Positions 1 through 6,358 of a stretch of 8,795 nt of DNA are shown in pieces. Below the pieces are notes generated by a model. It ran no database searches. It had not been told where the DNA came from and was given only the letters and a program-made list of their open reading frames with translations. Position 1 is the first letter of the stretch; each line of letters opens with the position of its first letter. Origin of the DNA: Shimia sp041624275 (GTDB lineage: Bacteria; Pseudomonadota; Alphaproteobacteria; Rhodobacterales; Rhodobacteraceae). The DNA lies in the NCBI RefSeq assembly GCF_041624275.1, contig NZ_JBFJVE010000136.1, forward strand, positions 1 through 8,795, given 5' to 3'. The translations under genes and the position numbers were made by a program.

Positions 1-538
1 CCGCCCCGAGACCAGTGCCGAGGCCTATGTGGCGATGGTCGAGGAAAACGAGATCCGGCTCGGCCTGTCGTTTTTCGAACGCGCGCGGATCGTCGTGCAG
101 GCGGTCGATCAGCGGGTCTACGACAGTGAGAAACAGGCGCTGCAGTCCCTGTTTTCCACCGCCCGCGCCGCCAAGCGTTCGAAGATCAAATCCTTCATTC
201 CGCTGGTGCGCGAGCTGGGCGATCTGCTGCGCTTTCCGACCCATGTGCCCGAGAAGCTGGGGCTGATGCTGTCAAGGGCGCTGAGCGAGGATGCGGGCTT
301 TGCCGCCCGTGTGCGCGCCGCCCTCGAGGCCCGCCCGCCCGAGAGCCCCGAGGCCGAGGCGCGGATCCTCAATCAGGCTCTGAAGCGCCCTGCCGAGCCT
401 GTTTCCAAACCGCCCCGCCCCGAGCTGGTGCCGGGGATCGCCCTGTCCTCGGGGCGGGGCCGGGTGGTGCTTGACGGCGACCGGGTGACGCCCGAGTTCG
501 TTGCCCGCCTGCAGGACTGGATCCGCCGCCAGGGATAG
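1..538 (+). CDS. ParB/RepB-family partition protein, C-terminal part (5' truncated)
   Basis: The frame is open from base 2 to a TAG at 536-538 and runs off the left edge, leaving 178 residues. The visible part matches the central helix-turn-helix and C-terminal regions of ParB-like proteins from Rhodobacterales plasmids. Residues 16-31 (ENEIRLGLSFFERARI) are the stretch after the ParB N-terminal domain. Residues 57-70 (AAKRSKIKSFIPLV) and 77-90 (RFPTHVPEKLGLML) fit the DNA-binding helical domain. The tail has a conserved-looking SSGRGRVVLDG segment (149-159) and a final helix. ParB proteins bind parS sites and work with a ParA ATPase to segregate replicons. The N-terminal CTPase/nuclease-like domain and any parA lie outside the window. 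A parS-like palindrome follows 65 bp downstream. A chromosomal ParB is less likely, because the C-terminal part resembles plasmid-type proteins. Confidence is good for the family and moderate for the replicon type. Confidence 0.8.
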   Translation, partial: RPETSAEAYVAMVEENEIRLGLSFFERARIVVQAVDQRVYDSEKQALQSLFSTARAAKRSKIKSFIPLVRELGDLLRFPTHVPEKLGLMLSRALSEDAGFAARVRAALEARPPESPEAEARILNQALKRPAEPVSKPPRPELVPGIALSSGRGRVVLDGDRVTPEFVARLQDWIRRQG

Positions 539-602
539 GCCGCGCCGCGCGCGGGGCCGACATGCCTGTTGGGCCGGCGGCGGGGACGTGGTTGGGGCAA
601 AT

Positions 603-618
603 GTTTCGCGCGCGAAAC
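603..618. promoter_or_regulatory. parS-like 16-bp perfect palindrome
   Basis: The sequence GTTTCGCGCGCGAAAC is identical to its reverse complement. Its GTTTC/GAAAC arms match those of the chromosomal parS (TGTTTCACGTGAAACA). Its length and outer GTT/AAC bases match the repABC parS consensus (GTTNNCNGCNGNNAAC), from which it differs only at positions 6 and 11. It lies just downstream of a parB-like gene, where partition sites are often found. I infer a centromere-like ParB binding site. No second copy was noticed in the window. Confidence 0.6.
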
Positions 619-696
619 TTTTGCCGCTGTCGACGCCGCTGCCGCGAAGGCTGCGCAAGGCGGCAAGGCGCCCTGGATGCCGCCGCATCGCCACGC

Positions 697-725
697 TTGT
701 TTTGCGCCCCCGCTTTGTCTAATGT
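697..725 (+). promoter_or_regulatory. candidate sigma-70 promoter of the dehydratase gene
   Basis: TTGTTT (697-702) and TAATGT (720-725) are separated by exactly 17 bp. Each matches its consensus hexamer at only three of six positions. The site lies in the least GC-rich part of the gap and would give a leader of roughly 115 nt before the ATG at 847. Confidence 0.3.
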
Positions 726-846
726 TCGGTGGAATTCTAGCAGAAGAAATGCGATTGCCGCCCATTTGGCGGGTTTGATTGAGGGCATTTGCAGGCTGGC
801 CGGGGCCACCCTGTGGCACGGATATTGATTTGGGACGGACCTGGGG

Positions 847-2745
847 ATGCTGAGTATTGTCAAAGCGCTGACGCAGACGCAGAAACGTCTGATCCTTCTG
901 ACGATTGATGTGCTGATCGTGCCGGTGGCGGTGCTCCTGACGCTGGCGATTCAGGAAAACAGCCTGTCGCTGTCGGGCCCGCTGGGGGCGATCCTGCCGA
1001 TCCTGCCGCTCTTGGTGATCGCCGCCGGGGCGATTTCATGGTCGCTGGGCATCCCGCATATCCGCCTGATCGCCTATCAGATGTCCTCGCTCGGCAAGAC
1101 CGGGATCTGTGCCGCCTATCTGGCGGCGCTGGGGCTGGCGCTGTCGCAGCTGACCGGGGCCGGGATCCCGCTGGGCTTCTTCGTGCTCTTCGGGCTGCTG
1201 TTCTTCCTGTTCTCGGCGCTGATGCGGCTGGCGATGCTGCGGGTGCTGACCCGGCTTTACCAGCGCGACCAGGCCCGCTGCCGGGTGCTGATCTACGGCG
1301 CCGGCAATACCGGCCGCCAGCTGGCGCTGGCGCTGAACTCGCATGAGACCATCCTGCCGCTGGCCTTCGTCGACGACAACCGGGTGTTGCAGGGGCTGAC
1401 CGTCGCCGGGCTGCCGGTCCACGCGCCGCAGCGCATGGCCGAACTGGTGCGCGACAAGGAGATCCGCCGGGTGCTCTTGGCGATCCCCTCGCTGAGCCGC
1501 CCCAAGCAGGCGCGGATCTCGCGCGATCTGGCCAGGCTCGGGGTCGAGGTCCAGGTGCTGCCCTCCTTTGCCCAGCTGATCGGCGAGGACACATTGGTCG
1601 ATAAGCTCGCCCCGCCGGCCCCGGCCCAGTTCCTCGGCCGCAGCCGGCTTGACGGCGAGGTCACCGGCGGCAGCGACCACTATGCCGGGCGCTCGGTGCT
1701 GATCAGCGGCGCCGGCGGGTCGATCGGCTCGGAACTGTGCCGCCAGATCCTCGCCTGCCGGCCGCGCCGGCTGGTGCTGTTCGAACAGAGCGAGCTGGCG
1801 CTCTACACCATCGACATGGAGCTGCGCCAGCTGCTCGATCAGCAGGAGGTCGAGATCGTGCCGGTGCTGGGCTCGGTGCAGGATGGCGCCAAGGTGGCCC
1901 GCGTCCTGCGCCGCCACGCGGTGCAGGTGGTGTTCCATGCCGCGGCCTACAAACATGTGCCGCTGGTCGAGGACAACCCGCTGGCCGGCCTGTCCAACAA
2001 CGTGCTCGGCACCCATGTGCTGGCCCGCGAATCCGGCGAGGCCGGGGTCGAGCGCTTCATCCTGGTCTCTTCCGACAAGGCGGTGCGCCCGACCAATGTC
2101 ATGGGCGCCTCCAAGCGGCTCGCCGAACAGGTGGTGCAGGACCTTGCCAGCCGCTCGCAGACGACGGTGTTCACCATGGTGCGCTTTGGCAATGTGCTGG
2201 GCTCCTCGGGCTCGGTGCTGCCGCTGTTCCTCGAGCAGATCTCGCGCGGCGGGCCGGTGACGCTGACCCATGCCGAGGCGACGCGCTATTTCATGACCAC
2301 CGAAGAGGCGGTGCGGCTGGTGCTCTATGCCGGCTCCTTCGCCGCCGGCGGCGAGGTCTTCGTGCTCGACATGGGCCAGCCGGTGGCGATCCACACCCTG
2401 GTGCGCCAGGTGATCGAGGGCTCGGGCTATTCGGTGCGCGACGCGGCCCATCCCGAGGGCGATATCGAGATCGTCGTCACCGGGCTGCGCCCCGGCGAGA
2501 AACTGCACGAGGAGCTGTTGATCTCGGGGGCGCATCAGGCGACGCGCCACCCCAAGATCCTGTCGGCGCGCGAGGGCTGCATTTCCGAGATCGAGGTGGC
2601 GGCCAGCCTCAGGGCGCTGCGCCAGGCGATCGAGGCCGGCGATGCCGATGCCGCGCGCGCCGTGGCGGCGCGGGTGGTCGAGGGCTACGGGCCGCCGCCG
2701 CCGCTGGGCGCGCCGGCGCCGCTGCCGCCCGGCTGGGTCGGCTGA
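847..2745 (+). CDS. Membrane-anchored nucleotide-sugar 4,6-dehydratase (CapD/WbpM/PglF type)
   Basis: This 632-residue protein has the full two-part layout of large UDP-GlcNAc-type 4,6-dehydratases. Four predicted membrane helices lie near residues 15-35, 46-66, 85-103 and 108-128. A first Rossmann domain follows (GAGNTG, 151-156), then an extended SDR domain with the NAD-binding GAGGSIG motif (288-294), AAYKHVPLVEDNP (366-378) and VSSDKAV (407-413). The usual SDR tyrosine is replaced by Met419 ahead of Lys423 (NVMGASKR). This Ser-Met-Lys arrangement is characteristic of WbpM-like enzymes. Known members make 4-keto-6-deoxy sugar nucleotides at the inner membrane for O-antigen, capsule or bacillosamine-type glycans. 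The exact substrate cannot be read from the sequence. The C-terminus is a proline-rich tail (about 616-632). The ATG at 847 has only a weak purine-rich stretch (GGGACGGA, 832-839) as ribosome site. The gene ends 7 bp from the convergent aminotransferase gene. Confidence 0.93.
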   Translation: MLSIVKALTQTQKRLILLTIDVLIVPVAVLLTLAIQENSLSLSGPLGAILPILPLLVIAAGAISWSLGIPHIRLIAYQMSSLGKTGICAAYLAALGLALSQLTGAGIPLGFFVLFGLLFFLFSALMRLAMLRVLTRLYQRDQARCRVLIYGAGNTGRQLALALNSHETILPLAFVDDNRVLQGLTVAGLPVHAPQRMAELVRDKEIRRVLLAIPSLSRPKQARISRDLARLGVEVQVLPSFAQLIGEDTLVDKLAPPAPAQFLGRSRLDGEVTGGSDHYAGRSVLISGAGGSIGSELCRQILACRPRRLVLFEQSELALYTIDMELRQLLDQQEVEIVPVLGSVQDGAKVARVLRRHAVQVVFHAAAYKHVPLVEDNPLAGLSNNVLGTHVLARESGEAGVERFILVSSDKAVRPTNVMGASKRLAEQVVQDLASRSQTTVFTMVRFGNVLGSSGSVLPLFLEQISRGGPVTLTHAEATRYFMTTEEAVRLVLYAGSFAAGGEVFVLDMGQPVAIHTLVRQVIEGSGYSVRDAAHPEGDIEIVVTGLRPGEKLHEELLISGAHQATRHPKILSAREGCISEIEVAASLRALRQAIEAGDADAARAVAARVVEGYGPPPPLGAPAPLPPGWVG

Positions 2746-2752
2746 GACCGGG

Positions 2753-3874
2753 TCAGCCCGCCGCCGCCCGCAGCACCGGGTCGAGGGCGTCGCGGCTGAG
2801 GTCGATCGCCGTCGGCAGCCCGATCAGGGTCGCCGCCAGTTCCTCGGTGCCGGGCAGGGCATCGCGCGGCAGGGCGGCGAAATGGCGCATCCGGTGCACC
2901 CCGCCCTCGTACCAGCGCCGCCAGTCCATGCCCCGGCGCGTCAGGCGTTCGGTGACGCCCGCGGCCTGGCTCGCGTCGCGGCAGCGCAGCAGCGCATAGG
3001 CCGAGCTGACCTCGGGGGTCAGCAGCAGCGCCCCGTCGAGGCCGCAGTCGGCGGCGCTGCGGCGGTAGAGCGCCGCGACCCCGGCCTGGGCCGCCTGGCG
3101 TTCGGGCCAGATATCGAGCATCGCCAGGCCGACGGCGGCATGGTAGTCGCTGAGCTTGCCGTTCAGCCCCGGGCTGCGGGTCTCGCGGCCCTCGAGAAAA
3201 CCGAAATTGATGATCCGCGAGATCTCGGCATAGCCCTCGGCGGCGCCCCAGAGCACCGCCCCGCCCTCGCCGGTGGAAAAGCTCTTGGTGGCATGGAAGC
3301 TGAGCGCCAGCGGCACCTGTTCGGAGATCAGGCGATGGGCAAGCACCTGTTCGAAGGCGGCCGCGGCATCGACCACCACGGCAATGCCGGTCTCGGCCCG
3401 CAGCCGTTCGTAGGCGGCGAGATCGGGGCGCATGCCATAGGCGGCGACCGGCAGGATCACCCCGCAGCGCGCCAGCTGCGGATGGCGGGCCAGGGCCCGG
3501 GGGTCGACGGCCATGGTGGCCGGGTCGACATCGACGAACCAGGGCCGGTAGCCGCAGCGTTCGGCGGCGAGGGCGGTGGCGGGAAAGGTATAGGAGGGGA
3601 TCAGCGCATGCGGCCGCGCCGCGCTCGCCGGCCCGGCAGTGGCCAGGATCGCCGCCTCCAGCGCCGCGGTGCCCGAGGCGGTGAGGGTCAGCGCCTGTTC
3701 GGGCAGGCCGGCGAGGGCGCAGAGCCGCTGTTCCAGCTCGACCAGCAGCGGGCCGCGGTTGGTGTACCAGCGGCTGGCGTCGATCCGCTCCAGATAGGGC
3801 GCGATCTGCGCCGCCGATGGCAGCAGCGGGCGATTGACGGGGGGCGGGGCGGTCTTGGGTGGCGGGGCGGTCAT
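2753..3874 (-). CDS. DegT/DnrJ/EryC1/StrS-family PLP aminotransferase
   Basis: This 373-residue protein is a normal length for sugar aminotransferases of this family. Visible landmarks, in order, are LTASGTAALEAA (64-75, cofactor phosphate region), PSYTFPAT (93-100), VVVDAAAAF (166-174, with Asp169 expected to contact the pyridine nitrogen), and SFHATKSFSTGEGG (192-205, with Lys197 the expected Schiff-base lysine). NGKLSDYHAAVG (238-249) is the usual substrate-side segment. Family members transfer an amino group, usually from glutamate, to a keto sugar nucleotide. The neighbouring dehydratase would supply such a keto sugar. The common DAAQA/DAAHA motif reads DAAAA here. The proline-rich N-terminus (2-18) looks non-catalytic. 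No Shine-Dalgarno sequence is evident before the ATG at 3874, but no better in-frame start was found nearby. A promoter candidate lies about 70 bp upstream. Sure of the family; the sugar and carbon position are unknown. Confidence 0.9.
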   Translation of the reverse strand: MTAPPPKTAPPPVNRPLLPSAAQIAPYLERIDASRWYTNRGPLLVELEQRLCALAGLPEQALTLTASGTAALEAAILATAGPASAARPHALIPSYTFPATALAAERCGYRPWFVDVDPATMAVDPRALARHPQLARCGVILPVAAYGMRPDLAAYERLRAETGIAVVVDAAAAFEQVLAHRLISEQVPLALSFHATKSFSTGEGGAVLWGAAEGYAEISRIINFGFLEGRETRSPGLNGKLSDYHAAVGLAMLDIWPERQAAQAGVAALYRRSAADCGLDGALLLTPEVSSAYALLRCRDASQAAGVTERLTRRGMDWRRWYEGGVHRMRHFAALPRDALPGTEELAATLIGLPTAIDLSRDALDPVLRAAAG

Positions 3875-4040
3875 CGGGGCTGAACAGCTTGCGGGGTTGC
3901 AGGGGCGGGCGCGGGCGGCCCCGGTCCGGCGTGAAAAAATACAGTTATATCAGTTGCTTGCGGAAAAGAACTCCCTGCGGAATGATGTTATCTGGCAACA
4001 AATCACCGCACAAGCGGAAATCGCCGCCGGGGCGGGCTGT
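3875..4040. other. Intergenic region with an AT-rich island
   Basis: This gap separates two minus-strand genes. Roughly 3930-4020 is far richer in A and T than anything else in the window and includes runs such as GAAAAAATACAG. It also carries three GCGGAA copies (around 3961, 3977 and 4014) and a CAGTT-ATAT-CAGTT direct repeat (3942-3955). I read it as the control region of the aminotransferase gene. No coding sequence is supported. Confidence 0.5.
3944..3952 (-). promoter_or_regulatory. Extended -10 promoter element of the first aminotransferase gene
   Basis: On the minus strand the bases read TGATATAAC, an extended -10 (TG-N-TATAAC) matching the consensus hexamer at five of six positions. 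No good -35 hexamer lies 16-18 bp upstream, which is usual for extended -10 promoters. Transcription would begin near 3937 and give a leader of about 60 nt. A second, weaker pair further upstream (TTGTGC, 17 bp, TAACAT) is also possible. Confidence 0.45.
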
Positions 4041-5033
4041 TCAGGGGCGTTCTGGGGCGGTCAGCGGGGGGGAGGCGGCGAATTCGCCGCTGCGATAGGC
4101 CGGGAAATGGCCCCCGGGGGCAAAGGCGGCGCCGGCGAGCCGGGCATAGGCGGCAGGGTCCAGCACCCGGCCGCAGAAAAAGCTTGGCCGGGTGCTGCCG
4201 GTCCAGCCGCGCTTGAAGTGGCCGATGCCGGCGCCGCCGGTGGCCGGGGCGCCGCCGAGGTTCAGCACCCGGGCATGGGCCGCCAGCGCCCGGATCGCGA
4301 ACTCCATCATCGGGTAGGAGACCGCCATCCCGTAGCCGAGGGCGTCATAGGCCGACAGATGCGCATGGGCCCGGGGCCCGTCGACATAGTAGAGGTCGAT
4401 GCCGGCCAGCCGCCCGCCGATCCGGGCCTCGACGATCAGCGCCCCCGGCACCTGCGCCTGGGCGATCAGGCTGGCGCGGTCGAAGGCGCGGAAATCGCGG
4501 ATCGCCTTGCGCGCCACCAGGCTGGCGTAGAGATCGGCAAAGGCGGCGGCATCGGCGGCGGTCGGCGCCCGCAGCGCCAGGGTCAGCCCCGGCCGCGGCC
4601 GGCGCAATTGCCGGCGGTGGTGGCGCGACGGCGCGGGGGGGGCCGCGAGATCGACGATATATTGATCATTCAGCACCCGGGCGATGTCGAAACGGCGCGC
4701 GAAAGCGTCCAGCGGCAGCGGGCAGAACGGGTCGGTGACGAAGCCGAGGGTGACATAATCGCCCCCGTCCTCGGTCCTGTCCTCGGCCAGCGCCGCGAGC
4801 AGGGCGGGCCAGTCGTCGCTGCTCAGGAAAGGGTAGGGGCCCATCAGGTCCGCCCTTGCGCTGCCCGGGATCGGCCGCGCGATCAGCGCCGCCGCGCCCC
4901 CGGCCAGCGTCACCGGCCGCCCGAGACCGGCGAGGGCCGCCAGATAGGCCGGGCTGCGATAGCCCCGGGCTTGCCCTGCCATGCGCGCGCCCCCCGTATT
5001 GCTGCCCGTATTGCCTTCCGTGCGACCCGCCAT
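4041..5033 (-). CDS. FemAB/GNAT-like N-acyltransferase
   Basis: This 330-residue protein resembles the FemAB/BioF2-like branch of GNAT acyltransferases. A basic stretch at 138-145 (HHRRQLRR) marks the region before the C-terminal GNAT half. There, GRLAGIDLYYVDGPRAHAHL (207-226) forms the sheet, LGYGMAVSYPMMEFAI (232-247) a helix, LNLGG (257-261) the following strand, and GIGHFKRGW (269-277) the familiar G-hxxFKrgfG-type segment. These proteins move an acyl or aminoacyl group onto an amine. An amino sugar made by the neighbouring dehydratase and aminotransferase is a reasonable acceptor, by inference. It starts 6 bp after the PRMT-like gene ends, so the two are probably co-transcribed. An internal ATG (4980-4982, residue 18) follows a G-rich stretch and may be the true start, because residues 1-17 are low-complexity. 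A second protein of this type ends at 8370. Family confidence is fair; substrate unknown. Confidence 0.72.
   Translation of the reverse strand: MAGRTEGNTGSNTGGARMAGQARGYRSPAYLAALAGLGRPVTLAGGAAALIARPIPGSARADLMGPYPFLSSDDWPALLAALAEDRTEDGGDYVTLGFVTDPFCPLPLDAFARRFDIARVLNDQYIVDLAAPPAPSRHHRRQLRRPRPGLTLALRAPTAADAAAFADLYASLVARKAIRDFRAFDRASLIAQAQVPGALIVEARIGGRLAGIDLYYVDGPRAHAHLSAYDALGYGMAVSYPMMEFAIRALAAHARVLNLGGAPATGGAGIGHFKRGWTGSTRPSFFCGRVLDPAAYARLAGAAFAPGGHFPAYRSGEFAASPPLTAPERP
4993..5014 (-). repeat. Two 10-bp direct repeats with 12-bp period at the acyltransferase N-terminus
   Basis: The plus-strand decamer CCCGTATTGC occurs at 4993-5002 and again at 5005-5014. In the gene it encodes GNTG followed by SNTG. 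It sits between the first ATG (5033) and the internal ATG (4982), so it is either a short repetitive leader peptide or untranslated sequence. Confidence 0.6.
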
Positions 5034-5039
5034 GCGGCT

Positions 5040-6173
5040 CTATTCCAGCCGGAAGACATGTTCCGGCGCGCCCTCGAGGGTCTCGCCCGGCCCGGCGACG
5101 GTGAGCCCGAGGCAGAAGGCGTCGCTGTCGGCATCGATGAAGCTGCGGCTGCGCAGGCGCAGCATCTCGCCGGCCCGCATCAGCCGTTTGGGCAGCGGCA
5201 GGTAGCTGTGGTGCCAGCAGGTCTCGCGGTGGCGCGGCCCGGTGCCGAGGGTCTGCCCGGGTGCCATGTCGAGGTCGAAATGGGCCAGGAAACCGTGGAA
5301 ACTGCCGTCGGCGTCATAGGCGAACTCGGTCTCGGCGGTGAAGAAGAAGGCCTCGCGGTCCGAGGTCAGGAAATCGAAACTGGCGATGGTCTCGGTGGCG
5401 GTCAGCGTGTTGCTGTCGGCCGAGAGGATATAGCGCCGCGGCGCCGCCACCTCGGCGGCGCGCACGACCGAGAAATCGAGCCCGTAGCTGGGCACCTCGT
5501 AAAAGCCGTAGCCGCGCTCGCGGTAGAGTTTCTGGCTGTCGACCGTCGACAGCAGGAAGCGCCCGGCGCGCGGCACCACGGTGCCGCCCTTGCGCAGCAG
5601 CCGGTCGCGGACATCGACGAAGGCGCGGTAATGGCGCCATTCGTCGAAGAAGGTCATGCCGAAATATTCGCCGATGATGACATCTGCCTGGCCGGCCATC
5701 TCGAAGCGCCCGGCATCGCCCTTGACGATCTTCACCGCCCCGAGCCCGTTGGCCCGCGCCAGCCGCTCGGCCCAGTCCGCCATCTCGGTCAGCTCGAGCC
5801 CGTGCACCTCGCCCGCCCCGGCCTGGGCGGCGAACATCGCCAGCACGCCCGATCCGGTGCCGACATCGACCACCCGGTCGCCGGGTTTGACCACCGCATG
5901 GATGGCCTTCTGGTAGCCGGCGGTGCGGGCATGGTCGACGAGCATGCCGCGCTGGCTTTTCCAGCCGCCGAAGGCCTCCTGGTATTCGATCGGCTGGCGG
6001 GTGTCGTCCTGGAGCTGCAGCAGGCCCTGATCGAGCAGCGCCGCCTGCAGCGCCGGGCCCAGCCCGGCCTTTTCGAGGGCGGCGGCATCGCAGGGCACCC
6101 GCAATTGCGCCAGCAGCGCCCGGCCGCGGTCGCTGAGGCCCAGCCTGGGGCTGTCTTCCGGCGCGTTTCCCAT
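5040..6173 (-). CDS. PRMT-like class I SAM-dependent methyltransferase
   Basis: This 377-residue protein carries the landmarks of protein arginine methyltransferases. MLVDHARTAGY (77-87) matches the PRMT helix usually written ML-D--RT--Y. SAM motif I is VVDVGTGSGVLAMFAA (101-116), and Glu127 (GLEL) ends beta-2 as the ribose-binding acid. IIGEYFGMTFFDE (166-178) matches the double-E loop (SEWMGY----E) with Glu169 and Glu178 nine residues apart, as in PRMT1. The C-terminal beta-barrel half contains FHGFLAHFDLDM (292-303), then TGP (311-313) and ETCWHHSYLPL (317-327), which aligns with the THW loop but has Cys for His. PRMTs methylate arginine guanidino nitrogens and are known mainly from eukaryotes. 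The substrate here is unknown and may be a protein, an amino sugar or a small guanidine. Its neighbours are glycan genes and the acyltransferase gene 6 bp downstream. The start at 6173 has a strong ribosome site. The fold assignment is strong; the activity is unproven. Confidence 0.82.
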   Translation of the reverse strand: MGNAPEDSPRLGLSDRGRALLAQLRVPCDAAALEKAGLGPALQAALLDQGLLQLQDDTRQPIEYQEAFGGWKSQRGMLVDHARTAGYQKAIHAVVKPGDRVVDVGTGSGVLAMFAAQAGAGEVHGLELTEMADWAERLARANGLGAVKIVKGDAGRFEMAGQADVIIGEYFGMTFFDEWRHYRAFVDVRDRLLRKGGTVVPRAGRFLLSTVDSQKLYRERGYGFYEVPSYGLDFSVVRAAEVAAPRRYILSADSNTLTATETIASFDFLTSDREAFFFTAETEFAYDADGSFHGFLAHFDLDMAPGQTLGTGPRHRETCWHHSYLPLPKRLMRAGEMLRLRSRSFIDADSDAFCLGLTVAGPGETLEGAPEHVFRLE

Positions 6174-6177
6174 GGGG

Positions 6178-6184
6178 CACCTCT
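6178..6184 (-). promoter_or_regulatory. Ribosome binding site of the PRMT-like gene
   Basis: The minus strand reads AGAGGTG, four bases before the ATG at 6173. It is the clearest Shine-Dalgarno sequence in the window and fixes that start. The other genes here have weak sites. Confidence 0.7.
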
Positions 6185-6203
6185 TTCGCCTGATCCTCTA
6201 TCG

Positions 6204-6232
6204 GCACTAGCAGAGCCCCGGCCCTGTCGCAA
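6204..6232 (-). promoter_or_regulatory. Candidate promoter of the PRMT-like gene
   Basis: On the minus strand TTGCGA (6227-6232) and TAGTGC (6204-6209) are 17 bp apart. The -35 is fair (four of six) and the -10 is weak. The position suits a short leader ending in the strong ribosome site at 6178-6184. Confidence 0.3.
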
Positions 6233-6258
6233 CTTGCGCATTGCCGCGCCCCCCATTC

Positions 6259-6311
6259 GGGGCAGGGCAGGGGATGGGGACGGGGGGACGGGAAGGGGCA
6301 GGGGGGACGGG
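6259..6311 (+). repeat. G-run tract with G-quadruplex potential
   Basis: Nine runs of three to six G lie in 53 bp on the plus strand (6259-6262, 6265-6267, 6270-6273, 6276-6279, 6282-6287, 6290-6292, 6295-6298, 6301-6306, 6309-6311). They are separated by only two bases each, mostly CA, AC, AT or AA. This satisfies the classical four-run G-quadruplex pattern several times over. It lies in the divergent gap between the PRMT-like and second aminotransferase genes. It is on the non-template strand of the rightward gene, so it may fold in DNA or in the leader RNA. Function is inferred, not shown. Confidence 0.65.
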
Positions 6312-6342
6312 CGCGGCGCATTCTTGTGCTTCGCCGCGCCCG
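6308..6342. repeat. 11-bp perfect inverted repeat upstream of the second aminotransferase gene
   Basis: CGGGCGCGGCG (6308-6318) is repeated in reverse complement as CGCCGCGCCCG (6332-6342), with a 13-nt AT-richer spacer. In RNA this is a very stable hairpin ending 16 bp before the ATG at 6359. No T run follows, so it is not a standard terminator. An in-frame GTG (6326-6328) falls inside the loop, which argues against it being the usual start. Confidence 0.7.
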
Positions 6343-6358
6343 CTTCTACCTTGGCGCC

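Larger units (their letters stand above)
539..846. other. 308-bp intergenic region between parB-like gene and dehydratase gene
   Basis: I see no convincing coding sequence here. The left part (539-560) is very GC-rich with an imperfect hairpin (GCGC-CGC-GCGC core) and no T run, so it is a weak terminator candidate at best. The middle holds the perfect 16-bp palindrome at 603-618. The right part (about 697-780) is less GC-rich and probably holds the promoter of the dehydratase gene. The short open frames across it have no recognisable protein features. Confidence 0.6.

Noticed and set aside
538..560. Terminator after the parB-like gene
   Set aside because: The GC-rich hairpin is imperfect and has no T run, so it was not listed as a feature.
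1036..2550. A 504-codon minus-strand frame inside the dehydratase gene
   Set aside because: Its product is rich in His, Gln, Arg and Ala with no motifs, while the opposite strand encodes an intact dehydratase.
1737..2999. A plus-strand frame overlapping the ends of the dehydratase and aminotransferase genes
   Set aside because: The product is Arg/Gly/Ala-rich without motifs and conflicts with both real genes. It is a frame shadow, not a frameshifted gene.
6326..6358. GTG at 6326 as the start of the second aminotransferase gene
   Set aside because: It lies in the loop of an 11-bp inverted repeat, has no ribosome site, and the added 11 residues do not look family-like. It is not excluded.
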